Below, piece by piece: positions 11,111 to 23,600 of a stretch of 64,000 nt of DNA (position 1 is the stretch's first letter; every line of letters begins with the position of its first letter). Below the pieces are notes generated by a model, which was not told the DNA's origin, did no database searches, and saw nothing but the letters and a program-made list of their open reading frames with translations. Both the position numbers and the translations under genes were made by a program. Location of the stretch: assembly GCA_023630585.1 (NCBI GenBank), contig CM042566.1, positions 2,098,254-2,162,253 of the forward strand. Reading direction: 5' to 3'. Source of the stretch: Cranoglanis bouderius. Its lineage: Eukaryota > Chordata > Actinopteri > Siluriformes > Cranoglanididae.

Positions 11111-14100
11111 GTGAGAACCCTTATGTTCCTTTTAATACTTGGATGGATGATGACTCTTTTTAGATCTCGTAGCTTATAAGCCACATATAAGCCTCGGCAC
11201 TCAAATTGATTCTTTATGTCTTTGACCTACTCTGGCAGTTCTGTCCGTCCACATCCGGAGGAACCGACTGGACAATATTTTGAAACAGAACCTTCCAAAA
11301 GGCCTGACTTTGGCACTGGCGAAAGCTCTGAATGACAGTGATGTCCGTGCACAGGTCAGTTTGGTCTTCCTCTGTGGTCTTGCTCATTTTAAACTCTTTT
11401 TCCTTTTGACATTTGACTGTGTAGACGCCCAGCAAAGACTCTTCTCATGCATCTTTCACATGACTAATTTTTGGCACATGCAATAAGCATATGGAGACAC
11501 TAGACATTTATCTTAACATCATTTCATTAGTTCAGACTTTTCTGCAAAACACTGATTTCAAAATTATTGGCACCCCACAGTTAATAATTGCTGAAGCCCT
11601 TGAAAGAATAACAGCAATGAACAGAATGTTGACACATGTAGATAATTTTCACAACATTTTAAGCTCCTTTATATTCTTAGGTTTGTTCATGTGGATGCAG
11701 ACCACAAGTTTGAGATGGCCATTTTGTGTTTATGGAGTTTTGGATGTATGTCTGGGGTTGTTGTCTTGTTTAAAGATCCACCTACTACCAAGACTTAACC
11801 TTTTGGCAGAGGCAACCAGGTTTTGGGCTAAAATATCTTGGCGCTTAGCTGAAATCACAAGAGCCTTTGGCCTACCAACCATGAAACAGGTTTTTGTTTA
11901 GCTCCTTCTGATTTTAAAACTGTCATCATGAAACATGGAGGCAGTTTCAGCCTCCCTTACCATCCTCCTTGTTGCACAGAGAGGGGCAGTATGCTGATGC
12001 TTCCAATTGCTTTAAAATGTCTTTAAAAATGATGGCCTCAATTGTGTTTAATGGTATTTTTATCTGTTTATGTATTATGTATCTATTACTGGTCTTGTAC
12101 TGCTCAATGAACATCCATTCCTTTTTGTGCTAAGATTTAACATGTGTTTCCTCTTATTTATACCCTCATCAACCCTTTCTGCACATTTTCATAAAGGGCA
12201 CCATTAGTTCTGGAGTTTACCAAAAATGTTAGCCCAGTAGTAACACTAGATGAAAGACTCCATGACTGCAAATGAGTCCTGTTGATGTTCCTGAAGGCCC
12301 TGAGAGGAAATGCAGTGCTCTAATCCCCTAATGATCTTTTGAATCGAGGGAAGTGTGGGCGAGGTTCGACTCCGAGCCTCACTGAAACACAATCCCTCAA
12401 TATCACCTTCATGGGGTGCTGATTGCTGACTCAGGCAAAAGGCCAGTTCACATCCCGAGCAACAAAACTCAATTGTAGAAGAAATCCTGCAGTATCCAAA
12501 CCCCACCCCAACACACACACTCACACACACTTACACACAGACTTAATGTGTGCTGAGCTGTGAGGCCATCTGTCATTTTGTCATTCAGAGAGCCAACCCA
12601 ACCCTGTTCTTATGCCGGAGACTGTTCTGAAGTAAAATGAAATTTCTCTTATAACAATAGGGCTGTTACGGTGTTGCGGTTTTACGGTTAGTCACTGCGT
12701 ATGACCAGACGTTCACCTCGATGTCAAGTTTTTCAGAATTAAAATGTAATTCCATTTATTGATGTTTTAACCTGATCGAGTTCCATACTCCTACGGTTCT
12801 TATCCTTTTGTATCCAGCTGTGATTCTACAAAAATATTCACAACCCCTTCCCTCTGGACTTGTTCTAAATTGCACTATAACAGCCTCCATTTCTCGATGC
12901 AGGGTTGTGACTGTACTGAAAACCCTTTGGGTGTGTTTAATCAGCTAATGTTGGAAATATTTTACATTGCTACCTCCGGGGTGACTAATAGGATTTTTCA
13001 AAACTTCATCAAACATGACAGCTATCAAACACACATGAACATGGCAACGCTGACCAGAACTAAACTAAGCATTTTATCTCAGTGTGCTGCCTTTCCTCAT
13101 AGCCATGCTCCTTTTTTCAGCGTATAATGATAACATGATAAATACTGACAGTGTAAGACATTTAAAGGAAAAGTCGTTCTCAAAAATAACTTTCTAACAA
13201 AGAGCAATTAGCGAGATCTTTTTGTTTCCTTTTTGTTATATTGAAATATACTTTTGTACCAAAATATCGCAGTAATACTTTCCTTTCATTTTCACCACCG
13301 ACTGTCTGAGAAACAACACTCCACCTTATGAAGGATATGTTCTGTTTTGTCCAACATATCAATTTCATGCCTCCTCACAAGGCCGATTCTTCACTTGTAC
13401 ACGTGTATCTTTTTTTTTTTTCCCGGATTGACTGATGCTCTGATGCTTCACTCCTACAGATTGAAAGTCTGTCCACGGTGCCCAATGTGACCGTGGGTTA
13501 TTACGTAACTCGTGGCGATATGGTCTACACCACGTCCGTCGTAGTGGAAGCTCTGAGCTCCTACGGCATGGACAGGCTGATGGCGGATATTCGGCAGTTT
13601 GTGCCCATGGTGCAGGCGGTGCAAATCCCAGCAACCCCCTGGAGGCCTACTCCTGCTATTTCACTCATGCTGAAGACAGGTCAGAGATGCAGACTGGCTC
13701 CGAGAGCTGGCGCCTGCTATGAGCTTGATTTATGTCCAATAACAGATTCATTCAGCCAGGAACCAGAGGATGAGCTAATCTAATAATGTTATACAGTATA
13801 GAGCAGGGGGGATTTTTGTCTGAATTAGGCATGTGCTGATTAATTTTTATGTCACTTGTCTCATTATTGTGATATATTAAAATGTTATTGCTCTCTGTCA
13901 ACTGAGAAGAGATGTTGGCTTGCATCGCATTTGGGATTTCGTTCAGTTTTATCATGCGTCATCACTTCTAGCACACTGTGCATGTTTACTCGCACCCGTT
14001 CGCTAGCTCTCAGCTTCAAATCTCTGCATAATCAGGCTTTTTATACAGGATTAGTTCTTACGTTAAAAAAGCAAGTGAACACGTTTTTGTCAGCAATATT

Positions 14101-15644
14101 AAAATTGACACAATACCAAATATCTAATCCCAAATATATTGAAATCATGTCAGAGACGAGTAGAAATTATTTGAGTCAATTATTTGACCGATGTGCAGAG
14201 TGTACATCCCAGTTATCCCCAAATTATACCCAAGTTTGACGTCCAAGTCGGTTCTCGAAGATAATTTTAACCACTGGAATGATCCCTGACGAGTTTGCTT
14301 TTAATCATCAGAAAATTTGGTAACACTTCACTGAAGGGTGGTGTTCATAAAGCTACATAAAACATGGACAAGCCCTTTACTACTGACATCTACAAAGGCT
14401 TATTTCAACAGCTATCATCATTTCTGGTGTGATAACAGCTGAGCCACTTGGCATTAGGTTATGTTATGAAACTTTCTGTTCTGGCTTAAATTAGAACGTT
14501 AGGATGTTAAGAAAACTGACTTTGTTTCTCAGTGTCATAAAGCTCTAATTCATAACCCTTTCATTATGGTGTTATGCCAACTTACATACAAGTCAAATGA
14601 AACTCTGTGAAAAACATTTAAAGTATACCCCGCGTTCACGTCATGGCGGAATTACCGTAATTACTAGATGACAACCCGGACTTTCTGCTCGGAGCTGTTC
14701 GCGTCCTCGGACTCGGAATTATGTGTTTCTATACGACAAAATGAATCTGTGTGAGATGACGTTGTTGACAACATGCAAAATACATAATTACAACATTAAA
14801 TCACATTTTTATGCAATTGCTAACTATTTGAGAACACAGAAAGTGCATCAGATAACAATAACAATATTGTTTAAACAATGTTGTTTATTAATAATGCAGG
14901 CGTTGGTAATGTGTTGTTGCAAACCTAAACAACAACAACAACTCTGTGCTAGTTATATAGCTAGTTATATATATATATAACTGGATAGCTCATGATGTCA
15001 CCAATAGTGAAGCTACTGCGCCACCATCTTTGTATTCCATAACATTCTGAACTCACCCTGGGTCGTAATCACTGATCTGTATATATGTATATATAAGATC
15101 AGCTGTCGGAGCTCTGAAGCGTAAAACAAATATAAAAATACAGCGGATATTTGTGTACAGGGAAAATTGACCCACATAAATATAAACTTGTTCACAACGG
15201 GGATGATGTGCGTTTCATTTCAGTGCTTTTATAGCGATTTCACTCCACGCTGTTAGAATATCAGCTTTGTGGTCAAAAGGTAAGGAAAGAGAGCTTAGCA
15301 ACAACCGGCGGCTAAACACTAAACACTAATACTTACACACTTACGCACTAAAGCATTCACACTTAAACACCAACACTTCAACACTACTGTAATCTACTGA
15401 GGGAAAATATACAGAAAATAATGACTTTATTATACCAGTTGGTTTAATGGTTTAATACAGCTGTGTGTTATAGTGTATATTAGCTGTGTGTGTGTGTGTG
15501 TGGGGGGGGGGGGGGGAGGGTTCTGGGTTGCCAGATTCTCAGAGCCAAAACAGCCCAAAGAAAGTCACAAATCACTCAGCACTACTGCATAAATATAAAC
15601 TCATTCGCAACGGGGCTGATGTGCCTTCCAGGACCGGTTCATTC

Positions 15645-15701
<57 letters not shown>

Positions 15702-16124
15702 CATTATTATCCATTATTTTCTGCATCTTTTCCCTCAGTAAAGTGAAGTGTTAGTGTGTAAGTATTAGTGTTTTGGTGTTTTAGTGTTTAGCCGCCTTTT
15801 GTTGCTAAGCTCTCTGTTCTTACCTTTCGACCACAAAGCTGATATTCAGCACGGAGTGAAATGTCTATAAAAACACTATTGGGTACTTTTGCTTTAAAAA
15901 GGGGATATTTTATACACTTTGATGTATTTTTACTGTTGATTATTAAAGATTATGATCGTTATCCCCATATCCGCATTTGTGGTTAATATGTACATGGTCT
16001 TTATAAATTACAACCTGTGGGTACATCTGCACCCTCTGTTGGAAGGGAATAGTAAAATGGCTACCAGAGCACCTCCGGTGGCTTCACCTTCTGCTGGCAG
16101 TTTAGATTTCTATGAGCTATCCAG

Positions 16125-16206
<82 letters not shown>

Positions 16207-17584
16207 GTGACGTGAACACTTTTTGCAAGTCGGAATCTCATAATCATCGTAATCACAACATGGCGCGAATGCAGGTATATACACTAGTATCATAGACTTA
16301 AAAAATCTCGTAAACAGAGATGTAACTAGGACCAGTAATGAAAACACATACATAACACTGTTAAATAAATAAATTTAAAAAAACACTTTGTATCTGTGCT
16401 GTTATAGTAAAATAATGTAGAGTCACTGTTACCACCTGGAAAATGATTATTTTCCTTTAACAGCATAGCCAGTGTGTTTTACTCCTCTTACCACAACATT
16501 TTCCCACTGATTAAAATGTTTTCTATTAATGAATATTTTTGAACTTTTTAATCAATGTTTACATTTAATGTTGTTGAACGTTCATGAAAGAAGTTAGTTC
16601 CTCTTCTCAGTTACGTTATAGCAGCTGTAAACAGTCATCACCTCACCAGCCTCTCTTTTTCTTATTGAGACTAAAAACGCAGCTTGTCGTGTTACCGAGA
16701 AACTGTAAAGAAGCGTAAACTCCTCTGTTCTGAAGATGTCGGAAAACTTAAAGTTACAGCTTTACGTCTGACACCGGAGACTCCTTCTATAAATGTTAAA
16801 TAAACATCTCCTTACAGAAAACTTCACCATATCAACGATTATACACATTTTAACATTCTGTTTACTTGGAGCATCCGCTGTACAAGTCCCTATGAATGAG
16901 CCGTTGCTATAGAAACGGTAACGTATTAGAACGAGCGCATTCATATAAACCTGCAGCTTCACTTCTGTCAGAGCTGCTGTTATAGAAAAATAATCAACAC
17001 CTTCTGACCAATCAGAATCCAGAATTGAATAGTGTCGGGTTCAGGAGATGATTCAGAGTGTCACCTTTTGCCATTTATTTCCAGTTTAACCTCAATTTGG
17101 TGACCCACATCAGTTCATAATCATTATGTGACTCTGACACACCAGAAGTCAGTTGTCATGATGTTTAACGTGACTCAGCCTGGAAAGTGTTAAAAAACAA
17201 CCAATTATTAAAGTTTATTTTATGAAGCACTTCTGCTGGAATCATGTATCCTTAAGAACAGCACCCTTAGCTGAAGTGTGACTGAAAATGTTAACCATTA
17301 GACCATATTTTCCATGATTCTGTGCCTGAGATAATATAATGTCTATTAAACATATGCTAGTGTTTAACATTTGTGTTTATATACGTATATTCTGAAGTCC
17401 GGAGTGAGTGTGTGTAAATAACTGTGTGCATGTGTGTTAACCAGTTTTGAGATTTGTAGGACCGGGAGATGATCTGAGGTCCTGCAGGTTTGCTCAGCTG
17501 ATGGAGGAGAGACTGGAGAACGCTTTTGCTGAAGCTGAGGCCAAAGTTCTGAACTCCTACAGCACACTCGGCGTGCAGGTCTGA

Positions 17585-17621
<37 letters not shown>

Positions 17622-20600
17622 TACACACACGGCTCATTTTAAAACTTCTAATTATTCTACTATAGCAGTAAAGTTTTCTTTTAACTTACACCACGGTGCT
17701 GTTGAATTCTGGATTCTGATTGGTCAGAACTCTGCTTCAACACACCACCCAATCATTGATTATTTTTCTATAACACCATGCCCCCAAGTGTGGGCAAGTC
17801 TTTTATTCCTTACATAAGACACCATAACTGGGCATAATTCGATTTTTCTTTTATGCAACAGTCTGTTCTTTCCTTCTTTCCTCTTTTTTGTGAGTACGTA
17901 CCCATAATAAGCTGTAATATAAATATAGAATTAGCATATTTAGCATGGCTAATTATTTTTTGAGAATCGCAGTATTGGAGACGAACCAAGTCTTTTGCTT
18001 TAAAGTATTTTTCTGAATATGTCTCTTGAAAAACTGGCTCTTTGAGGGTTCTTCTAAAGGTTCTTTGTGTAGTTTGTATGGCTTTCTTAAAAGGTTCTAG
18101 TTTGTTTTAGGTGGAGGTTTCTGCAGAACTTTTAAGGGTTCCCCAATAGGGACAACCGAAGACCACTCAGACTAGACGTGACCCTTTTTTCTAAGTCTAT
18201 AAGGACAATAAGATGCCAAAATGTCACTTGTTTGATCGCTGTTATCATCTGCTTTACTTGTGTCTCATTTCCACCTCTCTCTCTATTTGTCTTTCTAATT
18301 TCTGGTCTTGTCTTGTCTCTCAGATCCTGAGCGTGTCTCAGTCGGCCGGTTCTCCCGCAGTGTCTCTGATATACGTGGTGCGTAACAGAACCGAGACCCT
18401 GAACGGTACCGTGGCCAGTAACCTGCTGAGCCGCCTGACCGCTGAGCTTGTGGGCTACTTCCTGTTTTACCCTCCGCTCATCACTGCAGAGCGTAAGATT
18501 TTTTATGGACGCTTACAGTTTTTGTGCATGTTTATTTGTTTACCCAACTCCGGCAGTTAATAACACAAAAAACCAAACAAACACAGCTTGTCATGTTATG
18601 GAGAAATGGCAAAGCATAAACTGCTTTATCCTGAAGATGTCAGTAACTTAAATTTACAGCTTTACCTCTGACTGTTACAAAGCGCTGACACTGGAGACTC
18701 CTTCCATAAATGTTACAACATGCACAATATTTACTAGACCATACTTCTCAATACTTACTTATTATATTGTTAATATACTGTAAAAAAAATACCAATAAAT
18801 ATGTAATATGGGATATCACACTTATGAATCTGATGTGATCATATTCACACATTTCTGTACATAAGAACTCAGCTTGAGGAATGACAACACCCAATACACC
18901 ATGTTGGATTATTTTTAGAAGGCTTAGCGTGGTTCTTGTTTCTTCAGAAGGTCAGGAGGAAGCCATCTGACATCTCATCTGAAACAGAACAAAATAACTG
19001 TTGTATGGTTAGAGGCAGATTGCGTGACTTCTGCGAGCTTTGGCTCAGCGATCAGGCCTACATTTTTCACTCAGTCAGTACGTAATGCAGCTTTCTCTGT
19101 GCTACATGATCGGTATGATTGCTGCTTATCTCCGTTTCACTTCTTACCCTTTTATTTTTGGCTTTCGGACGGGGGATAAATCTGAAATGGCATTTGAAGC
19201 AGAAAGGTTATGCAGTCATTTGAACGGACAGAGTCAGGACTTCTGGAACAGTAGAGTAGATGGATGAGACATGATGAGAGGTCAAAATCTGCTTGAGAAG
19301 ACTTCTGGAGATACAGGAAGTGAGGGAATGTCTCAAAGATTAATTTTCTATGACAGTAGTGCAGCTGCAAATCACAGGTTTATATTAATGTGCTCGTTCG
19401 AATATGTCACTGTTTCTATAGCAACAGCTCATTCACAAGGACTCGTACTGTGGACGCTCCACATAAACGGATTAAAATGTGTGTAATTGTTGATATGGTG
19501 AAGTTTTGTGTAAGGAGACGTTTATTTAACATTTGTGGAAGGAGTCTCCAGTGTCAGTGCTTTGTAGAAGTCAGACGTAACACTCTTGAAACATAGAGAG
19601 AATAAAGATTGCTGCCATAATGAAGTGAAAATAGGACAGTAGGAAGTGTTTTCTTCTTTCAGTCTTACGAAGGTAGGATACGATTACAATGCTAAAACAT
19701 TCTGTATTGTAATCTTTCGTAATGAATATGCATCTTTCCACATACTGTATTCTGTAGATGGAAGTAGATGAGAGAAAAGCAGCATAGTGGGCATGGGGCA
19801 TGCCAAGGTGGAGAAAGAAACCGTTGTACACTTGGCGTGCACAGGAAGTGAAGGCTTTATCCCGCCCTTCCTGGCAAATGGGAAAGGTCAATCATTAAAT
19901 CTAATTAAGAGGGAAAATAATTAACAATGGGGGAGTGCCATTACAGGTGTGTGTGTGGGTGTGTGGATGTGTTTGTGTGTGTGTGTGTGTGTGTGAGGGC
20001 GGAGCATTATAGAGCCCCTCAGGCAGATGGGAGGGAATAACATACACTTTCCTGCTTGAGAACACATGCTCTTGTTTATTTGGTTCTGGTCCTAGAGGCT
20101 TCAAAGAGCTTCTCTAATCTCATTAAAAAAGAGCCACACCAGTGAAATGACTGAAAAAAGATACACAAACATAACCTGAAATTTCTAAGTATATTTTTGA
20201 AAATTGATTGGACTTGCTTTTTTAACCCATCAGATTGAACTCATCAGCTAATTAGCAAAGCCTCCAGGGGCTAAATTTAGTGCATTACCGAAAGACTGAC
20301 ACCTCCATTCAAAGTGCTGGAAAAGCCCAATTTGCCCATCTGCTGCATGATCTCAAGAGCTGTATTAATTTGGTCTCTAAGTCTCTCAAGCCTCAAGCTT
20401 TTCTCTTTAGCACTGAGAAAGGATAAATGTTCTTTCAAAAACTCATAATTGGCTACTAGCAATCTAATCTAGCCCACTGCAGACTTTTTTTGCACACGTA
20501 TTTAATATGCAAAAAAGCTGCATCCGCTTGATTTTTTTTTTTTTGTCACAGAAGAAATAGGCCAAACCCTGGTTCTGATTTCATGCTCTCTGCTCCAGCA

Positions 20601-23600
20601 TGCCCGGAGAGGATGTAGCCGGCCAAAGCTTAATCACTCTGACGATATGTAACCGAGTCAAAGTTTCATTAGGAAAATGCTGCAAGGCTTCACTCCACCA
20701 ATACGTCTGGTCTGCTCAGTGAAATATTCTAAAAAGCCTCTGAACTGAGGATCAAAGCACTTCACTTTCATATCCTGTATCTCTCTCTGTCCTCTCTTCT
20801 AGCTTTGGAGTACCACAACCTCAACACCTCGGCATCTACCAAGGATTTCTGGGTAATCACAGGTAAGGATGTTGGTTAAGAACAATCAATCAGGAAACCT
20901 TCATATTGACTAAGAATATCAAGTATGTCAAGTTATGGTATGTTAAGTTATCAAATCATCAGTCTACTTTTAGTTCACACTGAAGGTGCTGGGAGTCGAT
21001 CCCATAAAGTGTTGGTTCCCTGTTACCAGGAACTGAAAACTAAGAGTCAACACCAAAGATTGGATTAACAATAGTGCAGTAGGTGAATAACTAGAAATTC
21101 TGCCTTTCTTACATGCTTTGCTGCGGTTTGTGTGCAGTGATTCAGGACGTGGAGAACTCGTCTCTTGAGGGTCAGTACCAGAGCTTTGCCAGTCTAATGG
21201 AGCAGCGCTTGGCAGAGCTCTTTGCGGTAGCACATCAGCAGGGTGCCCGCTTTAAACGCGCCACCACAGTGGGCAGTTACACTGTTCAGGTAACTCTGAG
21301 TCTGAATCTAAAGGAGTAATGTGACAGTTGGATGTTACTTGGTGTACGGTGTGGTTGTGTGATGAAGGTACAGTGGGTATAGAATCATCCCCCCTTTACA
21401 ATAATCACATTTTGTTGCTTTTCAGCCTGAACTGAAGATGGACACAGGTTTTGTTTTATCCAGCTGTATTTACTCAGTGCAACTTATAACATCCAAGTGA
21501 AAGATATAACACCAACATGTCAGAAAAAAAAAAAAAAAATTATTCCCTCCCTCCTAAAAATGACTTGTAAACTCAATAAGGTGTAGCTAATCACCTTCTC
21601 AATGGCACACAAAGCCATTGGACTTTCAACTGTGATCAGCTGTGGTCATTTTGATTATCTCAGCATGAAAAGAGCTTTCCTGGAGCATTTTGTAGTGCAA
21701 CTGAAGCAAACAATCAACTATGGGTGGCAAGGCAATGTCAAAAGATCTCCGGGATAAAGTTGTGGACAGGCACAAGTCAGGAGATGGATACAAAAACATT
21801 TCAAAGGCTTTATCAATGCCTAGAAGCACAGTGAAGTCTATTATTAAAAAGTAGAAGGTATTTGGTACAACACAGACCCTCCCTGGATCAGGATGTCACT
21901 CCAAACTGGATGAAAGAGCCAGGAGGAAACTGGTCAGAGAGGCTACCAAGAGGCCTACAGCAACTCTGAAGCAGTTGCAGGAATTTATGACAAAGAGTGG
22001 TCATTGTGTGCATGTGACAACAATATCACAAATTCTCCACAAATGTGGCTTGTATGCGAGGGTCGCAAGAAAAAAGCCACTCCTCAAGAAAGGCCACATG
22101 AACGCACCTTGAAGATTCTGAGGCCACATGGAAAAAGTGTTATTTTAGTCTCAGATGAGACTAAAATTGAACTATTTGATATGTCTGGCAGAAATCCAAT
22201 ACAGCTCACCATCCAAATAACACCATTCCTATAGTAAAGCATGGAGGTGGTAATATCCTGTTATGGGGGTGTTTCTCTGCAGCAGGGACTGGAGCACTTA
22301 TACAAAATACCATCAAATTCTTGAGGAAAATCTGCTGCCCTCTGCCAGAAAGTTGTCAATGGGAAAAAGGTTTACCTTCCAACATGACAATGACCCAAAG
22401 CACACAGCAAAACTGACCACACAGTGGTTGAAGGAGAAAAGGTGAATGTCCTTGCATGGCCTAGTCAGAGCCCAGACTTAAACCCCATTGAAAATCTGTG
22501 GAATGACTTGAAGACTGCAGTCCACAAACGGTCACCATCAAATTGAACTGAACTTGAGCAGTTCTGCAAAGAAGAGTGGGCAAATATTGCAAAGTCTAGA
22601 TGTGCAAAGTTAGTAGAGACATATTTCCAACAGACTAAAGGCTGTAATTAAAAAATTAAGGCAAATTAAAGCAAGGGGGTGATCCTTTTTCCAACTCAGT
22701 GATTCTGGTTTTTAATTTTTTTCGGACATGTTGGCGTTATATCTTTCACTTGGATGTTATAAATTGCACTGAGTAAATACAGCTGGATAAAACAAAAACT
22801 GTGTCCGTCTTCATTTCAGGCTGAAAAGCAACAAAATGTGATTATTTTAAAGGGGGGTGATCCTTTTCTGTACTAGTTCCACTGTTGCTTAGCTCCCTCT
22901 ATACCATCCACTGTTGCTTAGCTCTCTCTATACCATCCATCATTGGGAATGGACCACCATAGGACCACCACTAAGCATGGTATTATTTGGGTGGTTTCCA
23001 TTCTTCTTTAAATTATACTAATAAATAATACCAGCATCACAAACACTACCATGACATCTGATCAGTATCTGGTGATCCTGTGGGGGTCCATTTACATGGA
23101 TACGGTAGAGATGTGTAGAGATGTGGTTATGCAGAGCAACAGATGGGCTACAGTAATTGTAGACCTACAAAATGACCTATATGGCAGGTGGACCTGGAAA
23201 AATAATCAGTGAGTGCATCTACAGAGTGTAGACAGTGCAAACAAGACAGCAAGAAAAGTCCTGGCAACTGATGAGTCATAGACCATTCTCCGCTTTGAGT
23301 CCAAATCCAGCAGGTCAAGGATTTCAATAGCTGGGGTCACTGTTTATGGCATCCACAGCCTAGATTCACAGCAGAATCAGTCAGGCTTTTGCTCAAGTGG
23401 AGCATCAATATAAGGAACCAAACATATCCATCAAGACCAAGATGCATCTCTTCCAAACACTGATCCTGCCACAACTGCCCTATGGATCAGAGATGTGGAT
23501 GATGCTCAAGTCAGGCATGAACAAGCTTGACAACTTCCTAATTCTATGTTTGTGACAAATCCTGGGAATCTCCCACAATCTCCAGCAATTACCTTCAAAA

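Larger units (their letters stand above)
14623..16281. mobile_element. Long foldback (inverted-repeat) element, about 1.66 kb
   Basis: The outer ends are inverted copies: gtataccccgcgttcacgtc on the left against the complement of gcgcgaatgcaggtatatac on the right, and the match continues inward about 60 bp with changes. Inner arms also pair: the left arm at about 15208-15395 (ttagcaacaaccggcggcta) with the right arm at about 15735-15885 (tagccgccttttgttgctaa). A further pair is ctggatagctcat (14981-14993) with atgagctatccag (16112-16124). Microsatellites (CT)n, poly-G and (AT)n lie inside. No transposase is visible, so it is probably a non-autonomous DNA element. Confidence 0.75.
13680..17459. 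other. Intron w3-w4
   Basis: This intron is mostly repeats: the foldback element at 14623-16281 and dispersed-family copy B at 16390-17030. About 13680-14320 is unique AT-rich sequence without a supported gene. About 14320-14620 starts with ggtaacacttcactgaaggg, which resembles the end of a common fish MITE. Confidence 0.6.
18493..20802. other. Intron w5-w6
   Basis: Dispersed-family copies C (18555-18725, +) and D (19355-19590, -) lie here, and a (GT)n-like run at 19946-19993. About 20220-20760 is complex, low-repeat sequence that may be a conserved non-coding element; see the finding there. No exon is supported. Confidence 0.6.

Noticed and set aside
11491..11901. Plus-strand ORF of 136 codons
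   Set aside because: It lies on a degenerate Tc1-like fragment, in the non-coding direction.
22004..22445. Two plus-strand ORFs of 60-76 codons
   Set aside because: They are fragments of the broken Tc1-like transposase, not separate genes.
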